Translations under genes and position numbers: made by a program
Source of the DNA: Branchipolynoe longqiensis
Lineage: Eukaryota; Annelida; Polychaeta; Phyllodocida; Polynoidae
Assembly (NCBI GenBank): GCA_030323885.1
Contig: CM059187.1
Span: forward strand, 90,411,121-90,475,120
Length of the DNA stretch: 64,000 nucleotides
Reading direction: 5' to 3'
Notes under the pieces: generated by a model
Database searches by the model: none
What the model was told of the DNA's origin: nothing
The model's input: the letters and a program-made list of their open reading frames with translations, nothing else
Part shown: piece after piece, positions 43,322-53,905 of the stretch
How the letters are laid out: each line of letters begins with the position of its first letter
How positions within the stretch are numbered: the stretch's first letter is position 1

Positions 43322-43541
43322 CATGTCCGTTTCATGTCCGTTTCATGTCCGTGTCATGTCCGTTTCATGTCCGTTTCATGTCCGTTTCATGTCCGTTTCA
43401 TGTGCCATTCTTCCAGCAGCCTTGTACCCGATATCGCAACATTTTGACACATTTTGACACATTTTGATACTTATGACGCCCGAATACCACCGGACTAGAC
43501 AATTCTGTCCGTTGCTCAACCCAGCATAGTGTGACAGGTAC
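43322..43541. mobile_element. Foldback element H4, right part, with 11-bp tandem repeat
   Basis: The right end CATAGTGTGACAGGTAC is followed by TTAA (43542-43545), the same arrangement in mirror image as the left end of H1. The interior at 43322-43405 is eight copies of CATGTCCGTTT. The left terminal repeat is missing. Confidence 0.6.
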
Positions 43542-43579
43542 TTAATCCTGAGTGGAACCATGATTGTAGAATAATCTGC

Positions 43580-44229
43580 TTTCATCATGGTAATGGTATT
43601 GTGACTATAGAATCTAGAGATAGCAGTAATAACGAACGCAGTGCGCCACCTAGGAAGGAAGGGTGGTGGCCACGGCGGTCATCATTATGTTCTTCACCGG
43701 CGCCAGGTAGTCAGAGGTGGCCCCACGATCCGCAGCTACCTTCGACCCCACCAGGCACACCACCATGGGCAATGTGCACATAATTCAAGACACGCTACAC
43801 ATACATCAGAAGTGGGCGAAAAATATGCAAGCGAACCACCAGTCATGCTACAGGTGCATGGCCCCCAACCACAAACCCCACTTCTGCCCAGTCACTGCCT
43901 ACCGCCGCATGATCCAGGAGATGCCCACAACACATAATCGGCAGCCCCTGCTCGTCTGCCCGGCCGATGGAGCGACAATGGCCATACCATACATGGCTAG
44001 AAAATGGAAAATGGCCAAGCTGTCCACCGGGGTCCAAAACCCCCACACACTGCATGCCATCCGCAAAACAGCCGCCACGGTTGCATTTGCATCTGGCAGC
44101 ACCGAACTGGAGGTCCAGCGATTCAGCCGATGGGCACACAAACGCTACATCAACACAAGAGATTCACATAACGTCAACAAAGCACTAATCAGAGCAATAC
44201 AACATCACCCTCATGGCTTGGCTGATTAA
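43580..44229 (+). pseudogene. Tyrosine recombinase, C-terminal catalytic half (YR-element fragment)
   Basis: The plus-strand frame is open from 43711 to the stop after GLAD (44229). It encodes HFCPVTAYRRMIQ, LLVCPADGATMAIPYMARKW, and then HAIRKTAATVAFASGSTELE and VQRFSRWAHKRYINT. HxxR, the RW segment and the following Tyr match the second half of tyrosine recombinases used by DIRS/Ngaro retrotransposons and Cryptons (HS-R-GAAT and GRW..AY..Y patterns). The first catalytic Arg region is absent; a stop at 43708-43710 limits the frame. There is no ATG at the start. No RT or split direct repeats are visible nearby. GC content is higher than in the flanks. Confidence 0.7.
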
Positions 44230-44925
44230 TTGGCGAGCAAATCAAACAAACTAGTAAATTAAACATTAAAATTAAACTAGAACTCAATTAACAGAGTTAA
44301 TTACCACATCATTAATAATAGCCAATTGACAACCGAGCAAATGGCAGATCACCTTTACTTGATTAAATGTAGACCATACAAATTCATTTCTGCTTATTAC
44401 CTTGTTGTTCATCATTGTTGTACCACCATGATCCATATGTTGCACTTACCATCTCATGCCCATATGTCATCACCTTACATGACCTTTTTGCTTTCTGCTC
44501 ATTGAACCCAATGCTCCGTGTGACCTGGTGTGGCGGTTTCAGATCTCAGTGGGTTTGGAGTCTTCGCTCGAGGTTCTGCGCACGCATCAAAATCGAACAA
44601 CATTTCAGCATATTCGATTAATCCACTTGGGTGACCCAATCTTTCCATAATTTTAGCCAATCAGAGCTGTTCTTTTTGATTGCAAATGGCCACCCCTTAT
44701 GGGGGCCGCCATTTGAAATATGCTATACGACCATCATTTCGGTGGAATAAAGTAATAATAAAGTAATAATATTGCATTTGTGCGCCATGTTTATGCCAAA
44801 TTGTTCTTTATTTCTTTTAATTTTTAGTAAAAATTCTATGGCAGCAAGCATTTGTTTTGATATATTATTAACCAATCGCTGACCCCGAATAGCTTTGTAG
44901 CGGAAACAAGTTCAAACCAGTTCAA
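44230..44925. other. Unassigned region
   Basis: AT-rich. It contains CGCACGCATCAAAATCGAAC near 44579, a phrase shared with element A2/A3 ends. No gene is recognised. Confidence 0.4.
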
Positions 44926-44928
44926 CTG

Positions 44929-44992
44929 TGGCTGGTTGGGTCGCAGCCGTGGCTGGTTGGGTCGCAGCCGTGGCTGGTTGGGTCGCTCCGTC
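44929..44992. repeat. 21-bp tandem repeat, three copies
   Basis: GTGGCTGGTTGGGTCGCAGCC is repeated three times, the last with a changed end. A fourth partial GTGGCTGGTTG occurs at 45039. Confidence 0.95.
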
Positions 44993-45086
44993 AAGCGCTG
45001 AATATGCTTATGAAACAGGCTCAGACAAGTTCAAATGTGGCTGGTTGTCCCAATCCTTTCTGCGCTGAATATGCTTATGCCCCTGT

Positions 45087-45565
45087 TGCGGATTCCGAGG
45101 GACACCAGTTTGCGAGGGACACATCGCTTCTGCACATGCGTCAAAATCGAACAGCATCATCACTAACCTTATAAATTTAATATAATGTTTTTGGTAAAGA
45201 TGTTTTCTATATGTGTACCAAACGATTTGTTTCTAGATGATGTAATTTAAGAGATATTTGACTTCTTGTGTATTTTCTGTATGAAGATTGCTTACGGCCA
45301 TTGACAATGCCTTGAGTTTGACGCTACGCGCAGTGCAAAACGTTAGTTTTATTCAAAAAGAATAGAATTCAAGAACCCTAACCTTATAAATTTAATATAG
45401 TCTTTATGGTAAAGATGTTTTCTATATGTGTACCAAACGATTTGTTTCTAGATGGTGTAATGTGGGAGATATTTGACTTCTTCTGTATGAAGATTTGCTC
45501 ACGGCAGTTAACAATGCATTTGAATGGAAGTGTCCCTGTCAAACTGGTGTCCCTCGGAATCCGCA
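45087..45565. mobile_element. Inverted-repeat element A2 (core A dimer, TGCGGATTCCGAGGGACACC ends)
   Basis: The ends are inverted over about 35 bp (TGCGGATTCCGAGGGACACC, then AGTTTGCGAGGGACAC at the left). The interior is two direct copies of core A about 205 bp apart (CTAACCTTATAAATTTAATA at 45173 and 45378; TTTTCTATATGTGTACCAAA in both). It is non-coding. Confidence 0.82.
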
Positions 45566-45580
45566 TCACCACCATCGGCC

Positions 45581-46172
45581 GGTGTCAGCGTCTTATTTCC
45601 CACAAGTCTCATTTCCCAAATATCGCTTCTGTGCATGCGCGGATTCGAGTGACGAATGCAGACTGCAGGTTGTCAGAATCTCATTTCCCACAAGTGTCAT
45701 TTCCCAGTGTTTCGTAGCGTTTTTATTACTTTAAACCCAAGAATACTGGAGGAAACGTGTACAACAATATTCTCTACGAGTTTGAGAATATTGGTGAATA
45801 TATTAAAGAAGTTATTGGCGAAAAACCGATTCGGTGACATCGCCGTGTTTACTTCTGCAAGTTCTGGTCGGTTGTCGACCTGATTATTGCTATTTGTTTT
45901 TTAGCGGTTATTCTTATGAGTTTAAACCCAAGAACACAGGAGAATACGTATTGCTTGTGGAGAACAATATTCTATGAATTTTAGAATATTGACGCATATA
46001 TTAAAGAATTTATTGGAGTTAAACAGGAGGATACTTATTTCTTGATTGTGTCAATACCCAAACCAGACTGGCTCATTTTTGACGCATGCGCAGACGACGC
46101 TGTTGGATTCTGACGCATGCGCAGAAGCGATATTTGGGAAATGAGACGTGAGGGAAATGAGACGCTGACACC
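45581..46172. mobile_element. Inverted-repeat element A5 (GGTGTCAGCGTC ends)
   Basis: There are long inverted ends of about 50 bp: GGTGTCAGCGTCTTATTTCC, then AAATATCGCTTCTG, with the complement at 46123-46172. The interior is a direct dimer of about 195 bp (AAACCCAAGAA, AACAATATTCT, GCATATATTAAAGAA words appear twice), unrelated to core A. It lies 15 bp from A2 and shares with it the CGCTTCTG..CATGCG phrase inside the ends. Confidence 0.8.
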
Positions 46173-46456
46173 TGATTAAGAGATGTCAGTGTCACACCTC
46201 CCACACGAATTTCCTAAGTGGAAGATTGTGTGTGTGTGTTGCCAGCCTCACTCGTTGCAGCAACACTAAATCAGCTGAACACAATGGCACTTACTTTCGG
46301 TAGTCCGAATGAAGTGATTCCCGAAACGACATAGTAAACAGATTTAATTAAGCCAGTGTGAGTGCATTTGGCAGTAAAATATTCTTTATTTTTAAATGGC
46401 AATAGCACTTTTGTATTTCTAGAAAAAGTTTGTCATTTCATTGCTGTTTTTATTAA

Positions 46457-47339
46457 AGTTGCATAGTGCGATGGTTTGAGTTTATGTCATTTTCTGAAAT
46501 AAATATATTAGGTTGATCGTTATAATCTACCTTACTTTGGTTTGAAGTAACTTTGATTTTAAATAGCTAACTTTTGAGATATTTGAAGTGCAAACAGGCA
46601 ACATTAATTTTGCAAGCTTGCCAAAGCTCTGACACCATAAGCTTCTGCAGTAACAGGTTCTATTAAATTGCCTCAGTATCCCCTTATATAGCCGTGTTCA
46701 CACGGGCAAAATCTAAAGCGATTCAGCCAAGGCGAATACTAGGAATCGAATTAGCGTCCCGTTCACATGGGCAGTACTTGGGGCTGGAAATCGATATCTG
46801 CGCCTGAGCAAGTTGATACTAACCAGCGCCAGTTTTGGGTTCGTCGATGTCGCTACGAGAGAGTGTGGGTTCGACCTAGATATGTATGGACTGAATCGTA
46901 TTGGTTTGGAACGGTCAAAACTTCTTCTGGGCAGTGAAACCCTAAAAATAAATGATGAAAAAAATATCTGTGCACCTCTAGCAGGTTCATAGACCAAATT
47001 ATATAATATGCGCTTTTGATCGACTGGAAAGTCAACAAACTAAGGTCTCGACTGCACATGCGTGTGACGTCCTTAATCTGCCTCAGTGCGTCCACACGGG
47101 CAAAATAAATCGATTCACAGAAATCGACTCACGTAAACTACCTCGACAAGTGGTTTACAGTATGCGCATCACAGGAATCGATTCAGCCCTAATCCGCCTC
47201 AGCCGCCCGTTCACACGCGAAATGTGAGCCGAACTAGGCAAGTCGAATCCTAGGAATCGATTTACATTCCCCGTGTGAACACGGCTTATGTGTTGACAAA
47301 TGTTTAATAAGTGCACCAGTATCATCGGACTATGCAGCT
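46457..47339. mobile_element. TTAA-flanked element D3, interrupted by C1
   Basis: TTAA at 46453-46456 and 47340-47343 flank D-family ends (AGTTGCATAGTGCGATG and the complement of AGCTGCATAGTCCGATG). The orientation is opposite to D1. The interior matches D1/D2 but is split at CAGTATCCCCTTA by element C1. Confidence 0.82.
46689..47286. mobile_element. Inverted-repeat element C1 (AGCCGTGTTCACACGG ends)
   Basis: The ends TAGCCGTGTTCACACGGGC and GGGGAATG-side CCCGTGTGAACACGGCT are inverted. Similar boxes (CCCGTTCACATGGGC at 46757, GTCCACACGGGC at 47092, CCCGTTCACACG at 47207) recur internally as subterminal repeats. The centre has no ORF of note and does not match core A or B. Confidence 0.78.
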
Positions 47340-47389
47340 TTAATAACGATTTGGTAGCATGTATGTGCTGACATAGATGTGCTTAGATA

Positions 47390-47480
47390 ATTCTTTTTTT
47401 GTGGTAAATATGTTTATTCTGTTGAATACGTTCTTATGTTAGCCACAAAGCACTGCTCTTCGAGCCAGTCTGTCAGTCAG
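47390..47480 (-). mobile_element. LINE 3' untranslated fragment
   Basis: AATATGTTTATTCTGTTGAA and CACTGCTCTTCGAGCCAG match the 3' end of the 9021 LINE. There is no coding part. Confidence 0.55.
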
Positions 47481-47509
47481 GATGATTAATTCCCCAAGCA
47501 ATATAGCGA

Positions 47510-47868
47510 GATAGCGAATGGTACACAGGAAGTGTGAACACTTATTTGTCTCTTTCTTTTTTTTTTTTGGTACATTAGTTGTCCCAAGAAGGGGAAATCC
47601 CAGTCACAGACGACTGGTCTTCCCCACTCCACTGCTGGTCGATAGAAAGCCCAAGCCTACACTTTTACCGACCCAAGGGATTTTTAACCTCCCACACCAC
47701 ATAGACATGGTATGAGAGCAACCGGCCTTTGATGACGCCGTAAGTTATACACAGCGGTCGAAATCCAAATTGGCAGAGCTGGGGGCACGGGGAATCGAAC
47801 CGCCGACCCTCAGATTAGGAGTCTGACCTAGAAAAAAGTCAGACACTCTAACCACTCCGCCACAGAGA
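47510..47868 (-). mobile_element. SINE2, full length
   Basis: The complete copy has head complement TCTAACCACTCCGCCACAGA at 47845-47865 and B-box complement GGAATCGAACCGCC at about 47790. The body and tail reach GAATGGTACACAGGAAGTGT at 47516. Sequence beyond the tail (ATATAGCGAGATAGCG) also matches the copy at 56258, so the true 3' end lies a little lower. Confidence 0.93.
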
Positions 47869-48527
47869 ACAGTATATTATATAGAGTAGGCATATATATA
47901 TACTATTATATATGTATTAGAAGGTCGATATCAATAGCAGTTGAATATGCAATTGGCATAATGGAATAGCATGATCATATTACATGGATTGATGTGAGTA
48001 TATTTATAGTATGAAAATGATATGTATTCATTCATGTTTATGGTTGCGGTCATGCGAAGGTTTAATGTAGGTCATGGTATGTGCGGTCAGCCATTCAGCT
48101 GGGGTTAGACCGCGAGTGGATCAGTGTCAGTTGGATAGGAATATTCTAGTAATACTTCATTCTTCATACGCACGATATACTACATAGCTAAGTGAAAATT
48201 ATTTGTTGCACTTTCCTGTTTAGTGTTGATAGTCTTCTAGTAGTAATAGTCCAGCGGTTAAGCCAATCCATCGTTCACTATTTCGGGAAAGCACCACATT
48301 TTGCACAGATGGACCCCAAAAATCAGAGCCCCCTGGTGGCCGCCATCTTGAATTCCAAGGTGGCTTCCCAGCTGCACCTATTTTTATTAATATCTCCTAT
48401 ATTATGGTAGATAAAAACAAAATGTATGGTTTCTAGGTTTAGGAATCCAATGGAATCATTTTCTAAAGTGGTTTCTATAATGGCTGCACTTGTTGGCAAC
48501 ATTAGTTCTGTTGTTGGGGTGGGATTG
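47869..48527. other. Unassigned spacer
   Basis: AT-rich first half. No gene or window-specific repeat is recognised. Confidence 0.4.
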
Positions 48528-48530
48528 TTA

Positions 48531-49254
48531 TAGGCCTGTCACACTATGACGTAACGAGCCAACGTAAGCCGACGTAGGTGACTTTTGGTCCATTACGTTG
48601 AGGTATGGCAGGTTACGTCATGCTTACGTCATGCTTACAGTAGGCAGACATTGAGTTACCTCGAGAGACGTCAAGTTACGTTGAGTTACGGCAGTGCGCG
48701 TCGAGGTTTTGGACATGTCCAAAACTTTCGACGTATGACAACGTTCGACAACATGTGGATCTTACATCCGCCATATGTTATGTATGCATTAGGCATATGT
48801 CGATGTATGTTAGACATATGTTAGTCAAATGCTGCTCACTACATTGCACTAGGTCGACCTACTTTAAAGGCAGTGGGAACGTACAGTCCGTGTAATGACA
48901 ACATATGGATAACATACGCCTAACATACGTCCAACGTATGTTTAATATTTCTCCACACCTAATGTATGTGTCATACATTACATGTGTAATGTCTGACACA
49001 TAGTTCCGGCGATCGAATAATGTATATAACATTCACCGGCGTTCTGTGAAGTACTGTCAGCGTAATTCACGCATTTTTCACCGGGAGGTACGTTAGCCAT
49101 ACGTTGGTCATACATTGGCCATACGCTGTGTATAGGGTATGTATACGTCTAACTTTTCCCCCAACACTGAAAAGTTTAACGCAACTCGACATATTGGGAT
49201 AATTTCAGCCGTTAGGTGTACGTTGACGCAGTACGTCATAGTGTGACAGGGCCA
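48531..49254. mobile_element. Foldback element H3
   Basis: The inverted ends TAGGCCTGTCACACTATGAC and the complement of TGGCCCTGTCACACTATGAC are flanked by TTA on both sides (48528-48530, 49255-49257). The interior is made of degenerate ACGTTGAG, TACGTCAT and ACATACG words in both orientations. It is non-coding. Confidence 0.85.
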
Positions 49255-49269
49255 TTAGTAATATTGGGG

Positions 49270-49974
49270 CCGGTGTAGCAGGAAATCGCAAACCCTGTAA
49301 ATCGCAAACCCCCACTTGTGATTTCCTAGGAAATCGCAAACCCCCATGCCATATATGGGCATGGGGGGTTTGCGATTTCCTAGGAAATCGCATATCCCCC
49401 CTGGAGATCGCAAACCCCCCATTCGGCGGCGGCGGCGGCGATTTGTTTACTTTACGTTCGTCGATTCGAAAATATAACTGTTAATATCTCCGCCGTTACG
49501 GCGGCAGCCTTAATAACGCTTCGAATTTAGGGTTAAATTGGTCAAATTTCACTTATTTGGTTACCAATTTAACCCAAAATTCGAAGCGTTATTAAGGCTA
49601 CCGCCGCATTGGCGGCGATATTACTAGTTATATTTTCGAATCGACGAACGTAAAGTAAACAAATCGCCGCCGCCGCCAGTATGGAACGCGACGTCGATGC
49701 GGCGGCGATTTGTTTACATTACGTTCGGCGATTAATATCGCCGCCAATGCGGCGGTAGCCTTAATAACGCTTCGAATTTAGGGTTAATTTAATGAAATTT
49801 CACGATTTGAGTATGTAATTCTGTTAAATATGGTCGCATTGAATAGATTTGGCCCGAATCGGTCCCAAAACACAGGGGGGTTTGCGATTTCCAGGGGGGG
49901 TTTGTGATTTCCTAGTAAATCGCGAACCCAGGGGTGTGCAATTTCCAGGGGTTTGCGATTTACTGCCACACCGG
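49270..49974. mobile_element. Foldback element B2 (core B, GGAAATCGCAAACCC ends)
   Basis: The ends CCGGTGTAGCAGGAAATCGC and the complement of CCGGTGTGGCAGTAAATCGC are inverted, with further AAATCGCAAACCCC copies in subterminal zones of both orientations. The interior has three alternating core-B arms (about 49430-49560, 49562-49680, 49700-49860) with GCCTTAATAACGCTTCGAAT and its complement. It has no ORF. Confidence 0.85.
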
Positions 49975-50189
49975 AGCTAAAAATAGTTGTTTCGGATCAA
50001 CTTGCTTGGGTTAGGGTAAGATAAATTCTTGGAATAAACAATAGTTCATTCTAGGAATGACCCCAATAGTGTCTTATGCCCGAGGCTTTCTGTGTGGGTG
50101 GAGGGGTTGGGGGAAACTCACCTTCCCCCACCTCGCCCTAACCCCAGCTAGCTCCGGCCCTGCATCCGTTACCCCAACCCATCACTTAA

Positions 50190-50531
50190 AGCTGCATAGT
50201 CCAATGAAACATCACATCTTCAAAATCAAAACGATTATCTAGATTTGATTCTACATATCTGACTTCCATATTGATGCACTTATTAAGCACTTGTTTCTAT
50301 ATAGAAGGGAATACTGAGTCAATTTAATAGAACCTGTTACTGCTGAAGTCTATGGTGTGAGACTTTTGGCATCCTTGCCAAAACTAATTTGACATGTTTG
50401 CACTTCAAATACCTCAAAAGTTAGCTATTTTAAATAAAAGTTACTTCAAACTAAAGTAAAGTTAATGATCAATCTAATATATTTATCTCCGAAAAAAATA
50501 CAGAAACTCAAAACTATCGGACTATGCAACT
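50190..50531. mobile_element. TTAA-element D2
   Basis: The same orientation and interior as D1: left flank TTAA at 50186-50189 and AGCTGCATAGTCCAATG. The right flank has drifted to TTCAA. Confidence 0.82.
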
Positions 50532-50961
50532 TCAATTCATGGCTTTGTATTTTTTTATATTATATATTATGGACTATCACTGTTCTGTGTGGGGATTTGG
50601 AAGTATTGGAGGAAGGGAAAATCAACAAATCAGGTTTCAAAGATGTGGTTATGCAACTGTTATTTAGATAGTGGTGGGTTACACAAAGCCGCCAAAATGG
50701 ATGGAGTCACAGAGTTCTGGTTATACACAATCGGGCTGAGTGAAACACCAGGGAACACATAATAGACCTTGTGAAAGACAAGGAATTAACCTCGCACTTA
50801 GCTACCAAGTAGGTGTCAGATGACTGTTTTGTTGGTGGGTTTTTTGTGGGTTTTTTTGGGGGGTGGGATGGTTTGTTTAACCTGTCCATAACGAGTAAGT
50901 CGCATTATGGCTTGTTTTCATCGCTGAATAGCAATAGTCTTAATTTCGTAGCCTTGTCATC
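50532..50961. other. Unassigned spacer
   Basis: T/G-rich. No gene is recognised. Confidence 0.4.
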
Positions 50962-50965
50962 TTAA

Positions 50966-51567
50966 GCTGCGTTTACACGGCCAAAAGTAAAACGATTCAA
51001 GACAAAGCGTTCTACCTGAAACGTTCTCGTGGCGCGTTTACACGGCAGCCTTCAGCGCACCAATGCGACTGAAAACTCCCCAAAACAACAACAACTGTGT
51101 CGTATTTTCGTGGCTTCTGCGCATGCGCGGATTTTCGCACGTTGCGGCATCACTGCTATTTGTTTTGTTTACACTCGGCGATTCAACGCTGATCGAGCTG
51201 CTACGTTAATATCGGTTGGAATTTAAGGTTAATTTAATTAAATTTCATTATTTGAGTATGAAATTCTGTTAAATATGATCGCATTCACTAGATTTCGGCC
51301 TAATCAGGCCCTAACACTGCTGGGCACCAGCGATTAGTTACTGCTGAGACTGTAGCCGGCGAGCACCACTATTGTACACTATAGCTGCCTAGGAACCAGC
51401 TGAAACGTTTCCTGTAGACCACCTGATTAGGTGGTATACGCGGGACGTTCCAGCCGCAACGGTTCAGCCCTAAAACGCCGCAGTGCCGCATTTACACGGA
51501 CACATTTAAAACGAACTAGGCAACTGGTTCCAGCTGGGGCGTTTCAACTCGCCCGTGTAAACGCAGC
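50966..51567. mobile_element. Inverted-repeat element B3 (core B, GCTGCGTTTACACGG ends)
   Basis: TTAA at 50962-50965 and 51568-51571 flank GCTGCGTTTACACGG and its complement. The internal 51180-51310 is a single core-B arm (TAATATCGGTTGGAATTTAA, TTTGAGTATGAAATTCTGTT). Phrases like GTTTACACGGCAGCC also recur internally. The centre has CTTCTGCGCATGCGCGG at 51114. Confidence 0.82.
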
Positions 51568-51639
51568 TTAAGATGTTAGTAGTTATGTTAGTTTATTAAA
51601 TAAATAGAAAACAGGTTGCTTCTTTGTTGAGTTCTTTAA

Positions 51640-51812
51640 AGCTGCCTGGTCCGATGAAGGTGTACACCTTCTAAACCATAATACGTACCTAGATTTGATG
51701 CACAGATGCTGGTGATATTATTAAACACTTATTACTGCCCAGAAGGAATACTACATGAATTTAATGTTCGCTGTTGAAACGTATTGTGGCCAGCATTTCG
51801 ATGTCTATGTCA
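51640..51812. mobile_element. TTAA-element D4, truncated
   Basis: TTAA (51636-51639) precedes AGCTGCCTGGTCCGATGAAG and a diverged D interior to GTCTATGTCAAAAG. The right end is missing; a SINE1 copy follows. Confidence 0.65.
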
Positions 51813-51821
51813 AAAGTTGGT

Positions 51822-51995
51822 TGGTTGGTTGGTGGAGGTTTACGTCCTGGCAACATATATGGTCATATCAAGACGGGTACCGACTTGCGACCATGCACAC
51901 TCACTTTATAGTGTTGCCCCACTGTGAGGCCATGCTGCCAGCACCATGACCCGATATCCCACTCAGTCACATTATCCTGATACTGTGCTAACCAG
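51822..51995 (-). mobile_element. SINE1, 3' half, tail type alpha
   Basis: It contains TTTACGTCCTGGCAACATAT, GACGGGTACCGACTTGCGAC and CACTCAGTCACATTATCCTG. The head half is absent. Confidence 0.85.
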
Positions 51996-52029
51996 TTCCA
52001 AACCATACATATATCTACATCTTTGTTTT

Positions 52030-52396
52030 CAATTCAATTCTTTTATTTTAACTCTCTGCAAGGTATGTTTACAATAAATTGAGGTGATACAATAAATGCA
52101 TACAAATTCCTTACAGACAGAAAGGATCCCAGAAAAGCGATGCTTATCTAGCTGGTCTCCATGATGTGAATGAATAAGTGATGACAATAACAAATTATTA
52201 AACCTAAGCTACATTTTTAACTAATGATTATGATGAGCTACTGATGCGTCTCTTCACAGTTAGTAAGAAACAAAGTAATGATAGGAATATTATATGGATA
52301 TTGTGTCATGGATTCATGTACTTACATGCAGTATCAGTAGTTATTTTGCATGTATGTTAATAGGGGTATTATATATATTCTTTACTGGTAATCGAT
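52030..52396 (-). mobile_element. 3' untranslated region and end of the LINE at 52397
   Basis: The A/T-rich 3' region reads, on the minus strand, GCATTTATTGTATCACCTCA near 52099 and ends in a short-period AATTG repeat (GAATTGAATTGAAAAC). Short 3'-end repeats instead of poly-A are common in CR1/L2-type LINEs. Confidence 0.6.
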
Positions 52397-53902
52397 TTAG
52401 TATGCATTGAGATAGCTTATCTTTAGTTTTTTACAGAAGTTTTTCAAAGTTTGAAGGTTTCTAATCTCTACTGGTATTGAGTTCCAGATATTGGTTCCTT
52501 GGTTTTCAGTTGTTATTTTGCCATATTTGTTTCTAGTGTGTTTGTGATGTATGTTATTTATCTGTCGTGTGTTATGGGAATGGACCTGATTGTTTTCTTT
52601 GAAGAGATTATCAAATATTTCAGGGAGGAGGCCATTCTTTTGCTTGTAAACAAATTTTGCAATGTATATTTTATAAATGTCAGTTACCATAAGTAAGTCC
52701 AGGTCTTTATGAAGTGATTTAGTTGGGGTGAGATAGTCTTTGCTATACAGTATTTTCAAGGCTCTGTTTTGTTGTGTCTGTATCTTTTTTAGGGTTGATG
52801 ATTTGGCTCTCCCATACACCTCTATACCATACTGGATTTTGGAGTAAACGTATGCATAGTATAGTAATTTTTTATTTTCCTCATGTACCCGTCGTCTGAT
52901 TATTTTAAATGAGTTAGCCGTTTTAATTATTGAATTATTTAAGTCATCAATATGTTCATCCCAGTTGAGGTTCTCATCTAGAATTATACCTAGGTATTTC
53001 ACAGAAGGGACTCTCTTTATTGTGTTATTGTTTATCTTTATGTTGTTTAGGTAATCAGGAATGGTTGTACTTCTGCTTTTAAATATTGTGTAGCATGTTT
53101 TGTTCAGGTTTACTGTTAATTTGTTATCATTGCACCATGTAAATATGTCTGAAAGGAATGTTTTAATTGAATGTTTTAGTTGTTTGGGTGAATTTGAGGT
53201 TATGAAGCCGTTGGTATCATCTGCAAATAACCTTGTTTTGACATCTTGTTTTGTACAGTTGACTATATCATTTGTGTAGATCAAAAATAGGAGAGGTCCC
53301 AGGACAGAACCTTGGGGGACACCATTGCTGATTGAGTTTAGCTTGGATCGTTTACCGTTTATGTATGTAAATTGCTTTCTATTGCTTAGGTAACTCTCAA
53401 ACCATTTAAGTCCCTGGCCTCGAATTCCGTTGTGCCTAAGTTTTGAGAGTAGGATGTCATGGTCTACGGTATCAAATGCTTTGCTCAGGTCTAAGTAGAC
53501 TCCTGCAACATGTTTCCCATTTTCAAGGTCTTGTAGTATGTTGTCTAAGATTTCAGTCAGAGCCATTATTGCTGAGTGATTCTCTCTAAATCCAAATTGG
53601 TATTTGTATAATATTTTGTATTTGTTAAGAAATTGGTAAACTCTTTTGTACATTAGTTTTTCCATTAATTTGTTTAGGGTACTGAGTAGGCTGATTGGCC
53701 TGTAGTTATCAACTAGGTATTTCTCATTTTTCTTATGGATGGGTATTACTTTTGCAACTTTGAGATTTTCAGGAACAGTAGCATTTGCAAATGATAGGTT
53801 TATTATGTGGGAGATAGATGGTGCGAGTAGAGTGTCACACTCTTTGGTTTTCCTACCATGATATCCATTAGTCGACTTATATACTTCTCTGAGACAAGTG
53901 AA
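52397..53902 (-). CDS. CR1/Jockey-like LINE ORF2 fragment: open reverse transcriptase
   Basis: This is the best-preserved coding stretch in the window: 501 codons with no stop. The first Met is at 53665, but the frame is open and homologous upstream to 53902, so the protein is 5'-truncated rather than starting at that Met. RT landmarks in order: KVIPIHKKNEKYLVDNYRPI, KYQFGFRENHSAIMAL, AGVYLDLSKAFDTVDHDILL (catalytic Asp), [31 protein letters not shown] (catalytic Asp pair), NDNKLTVNLNKT, VKYLGIILDENLNWDEHID, and a C-terminal NIWNSIPVEIRNLQTL. The endonuclease is missing. Element B4 begins 3 bp beyond the end of the open frame. Confidence 0.92.
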   Translation of the reverse strand, partial: FTCLREVYKSTNGYHGRKTKECDTLLAPSISHIINLSFANATVPENLKVAKVIPIHKKNEKYLVDNYRPISLLSTLNKLMEKLMYKRVYQFLNKYKILYKYQFGFRENHSAIMALTEILDNILQDLENGKHVAGVYLDLSKAFDTVDHDILLSKLRHNGIRGQGLKWFESYLSNRKQFTYINGKRSKLNSISNGVPQGSVLGPLLFLIYTNDIVNCTKQDVKTRLFADDTNGFITSNSPKQLKHSIKTFLSDIFTWCNDNKLTVNLNKTCYTIFKSRSTTIPDYLNNIKINNNTIKRVPSVKYLGIILDENLNWDEHIDDLNNSIIKTANSFKIIRRRVHEENKKLLYYAYVYSKIQYGIEVYGRAKSSTLKKIQTQQNRALKILYSKDYLTPTKSLHKDLDLLMVTDIYKIYIAKFVYKQKNGLLPEIFDNLFKENNQVHSHNTRQINNIHHKHTRNKYGKITTENQGTNIWNSIPVEIRNLQTLKNFCKKLKISYLNAY

Positions 53903-53905
53903 TTA

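Noticed and set aside
43717..43940. Zinc finger in CYRCMAPNHKPHFCP of the recombinase frame
   Set aside because: The spacing is irregular, and the segment aligns better with the stretch before the CPV..A..R motif of tyrosine recombinases.
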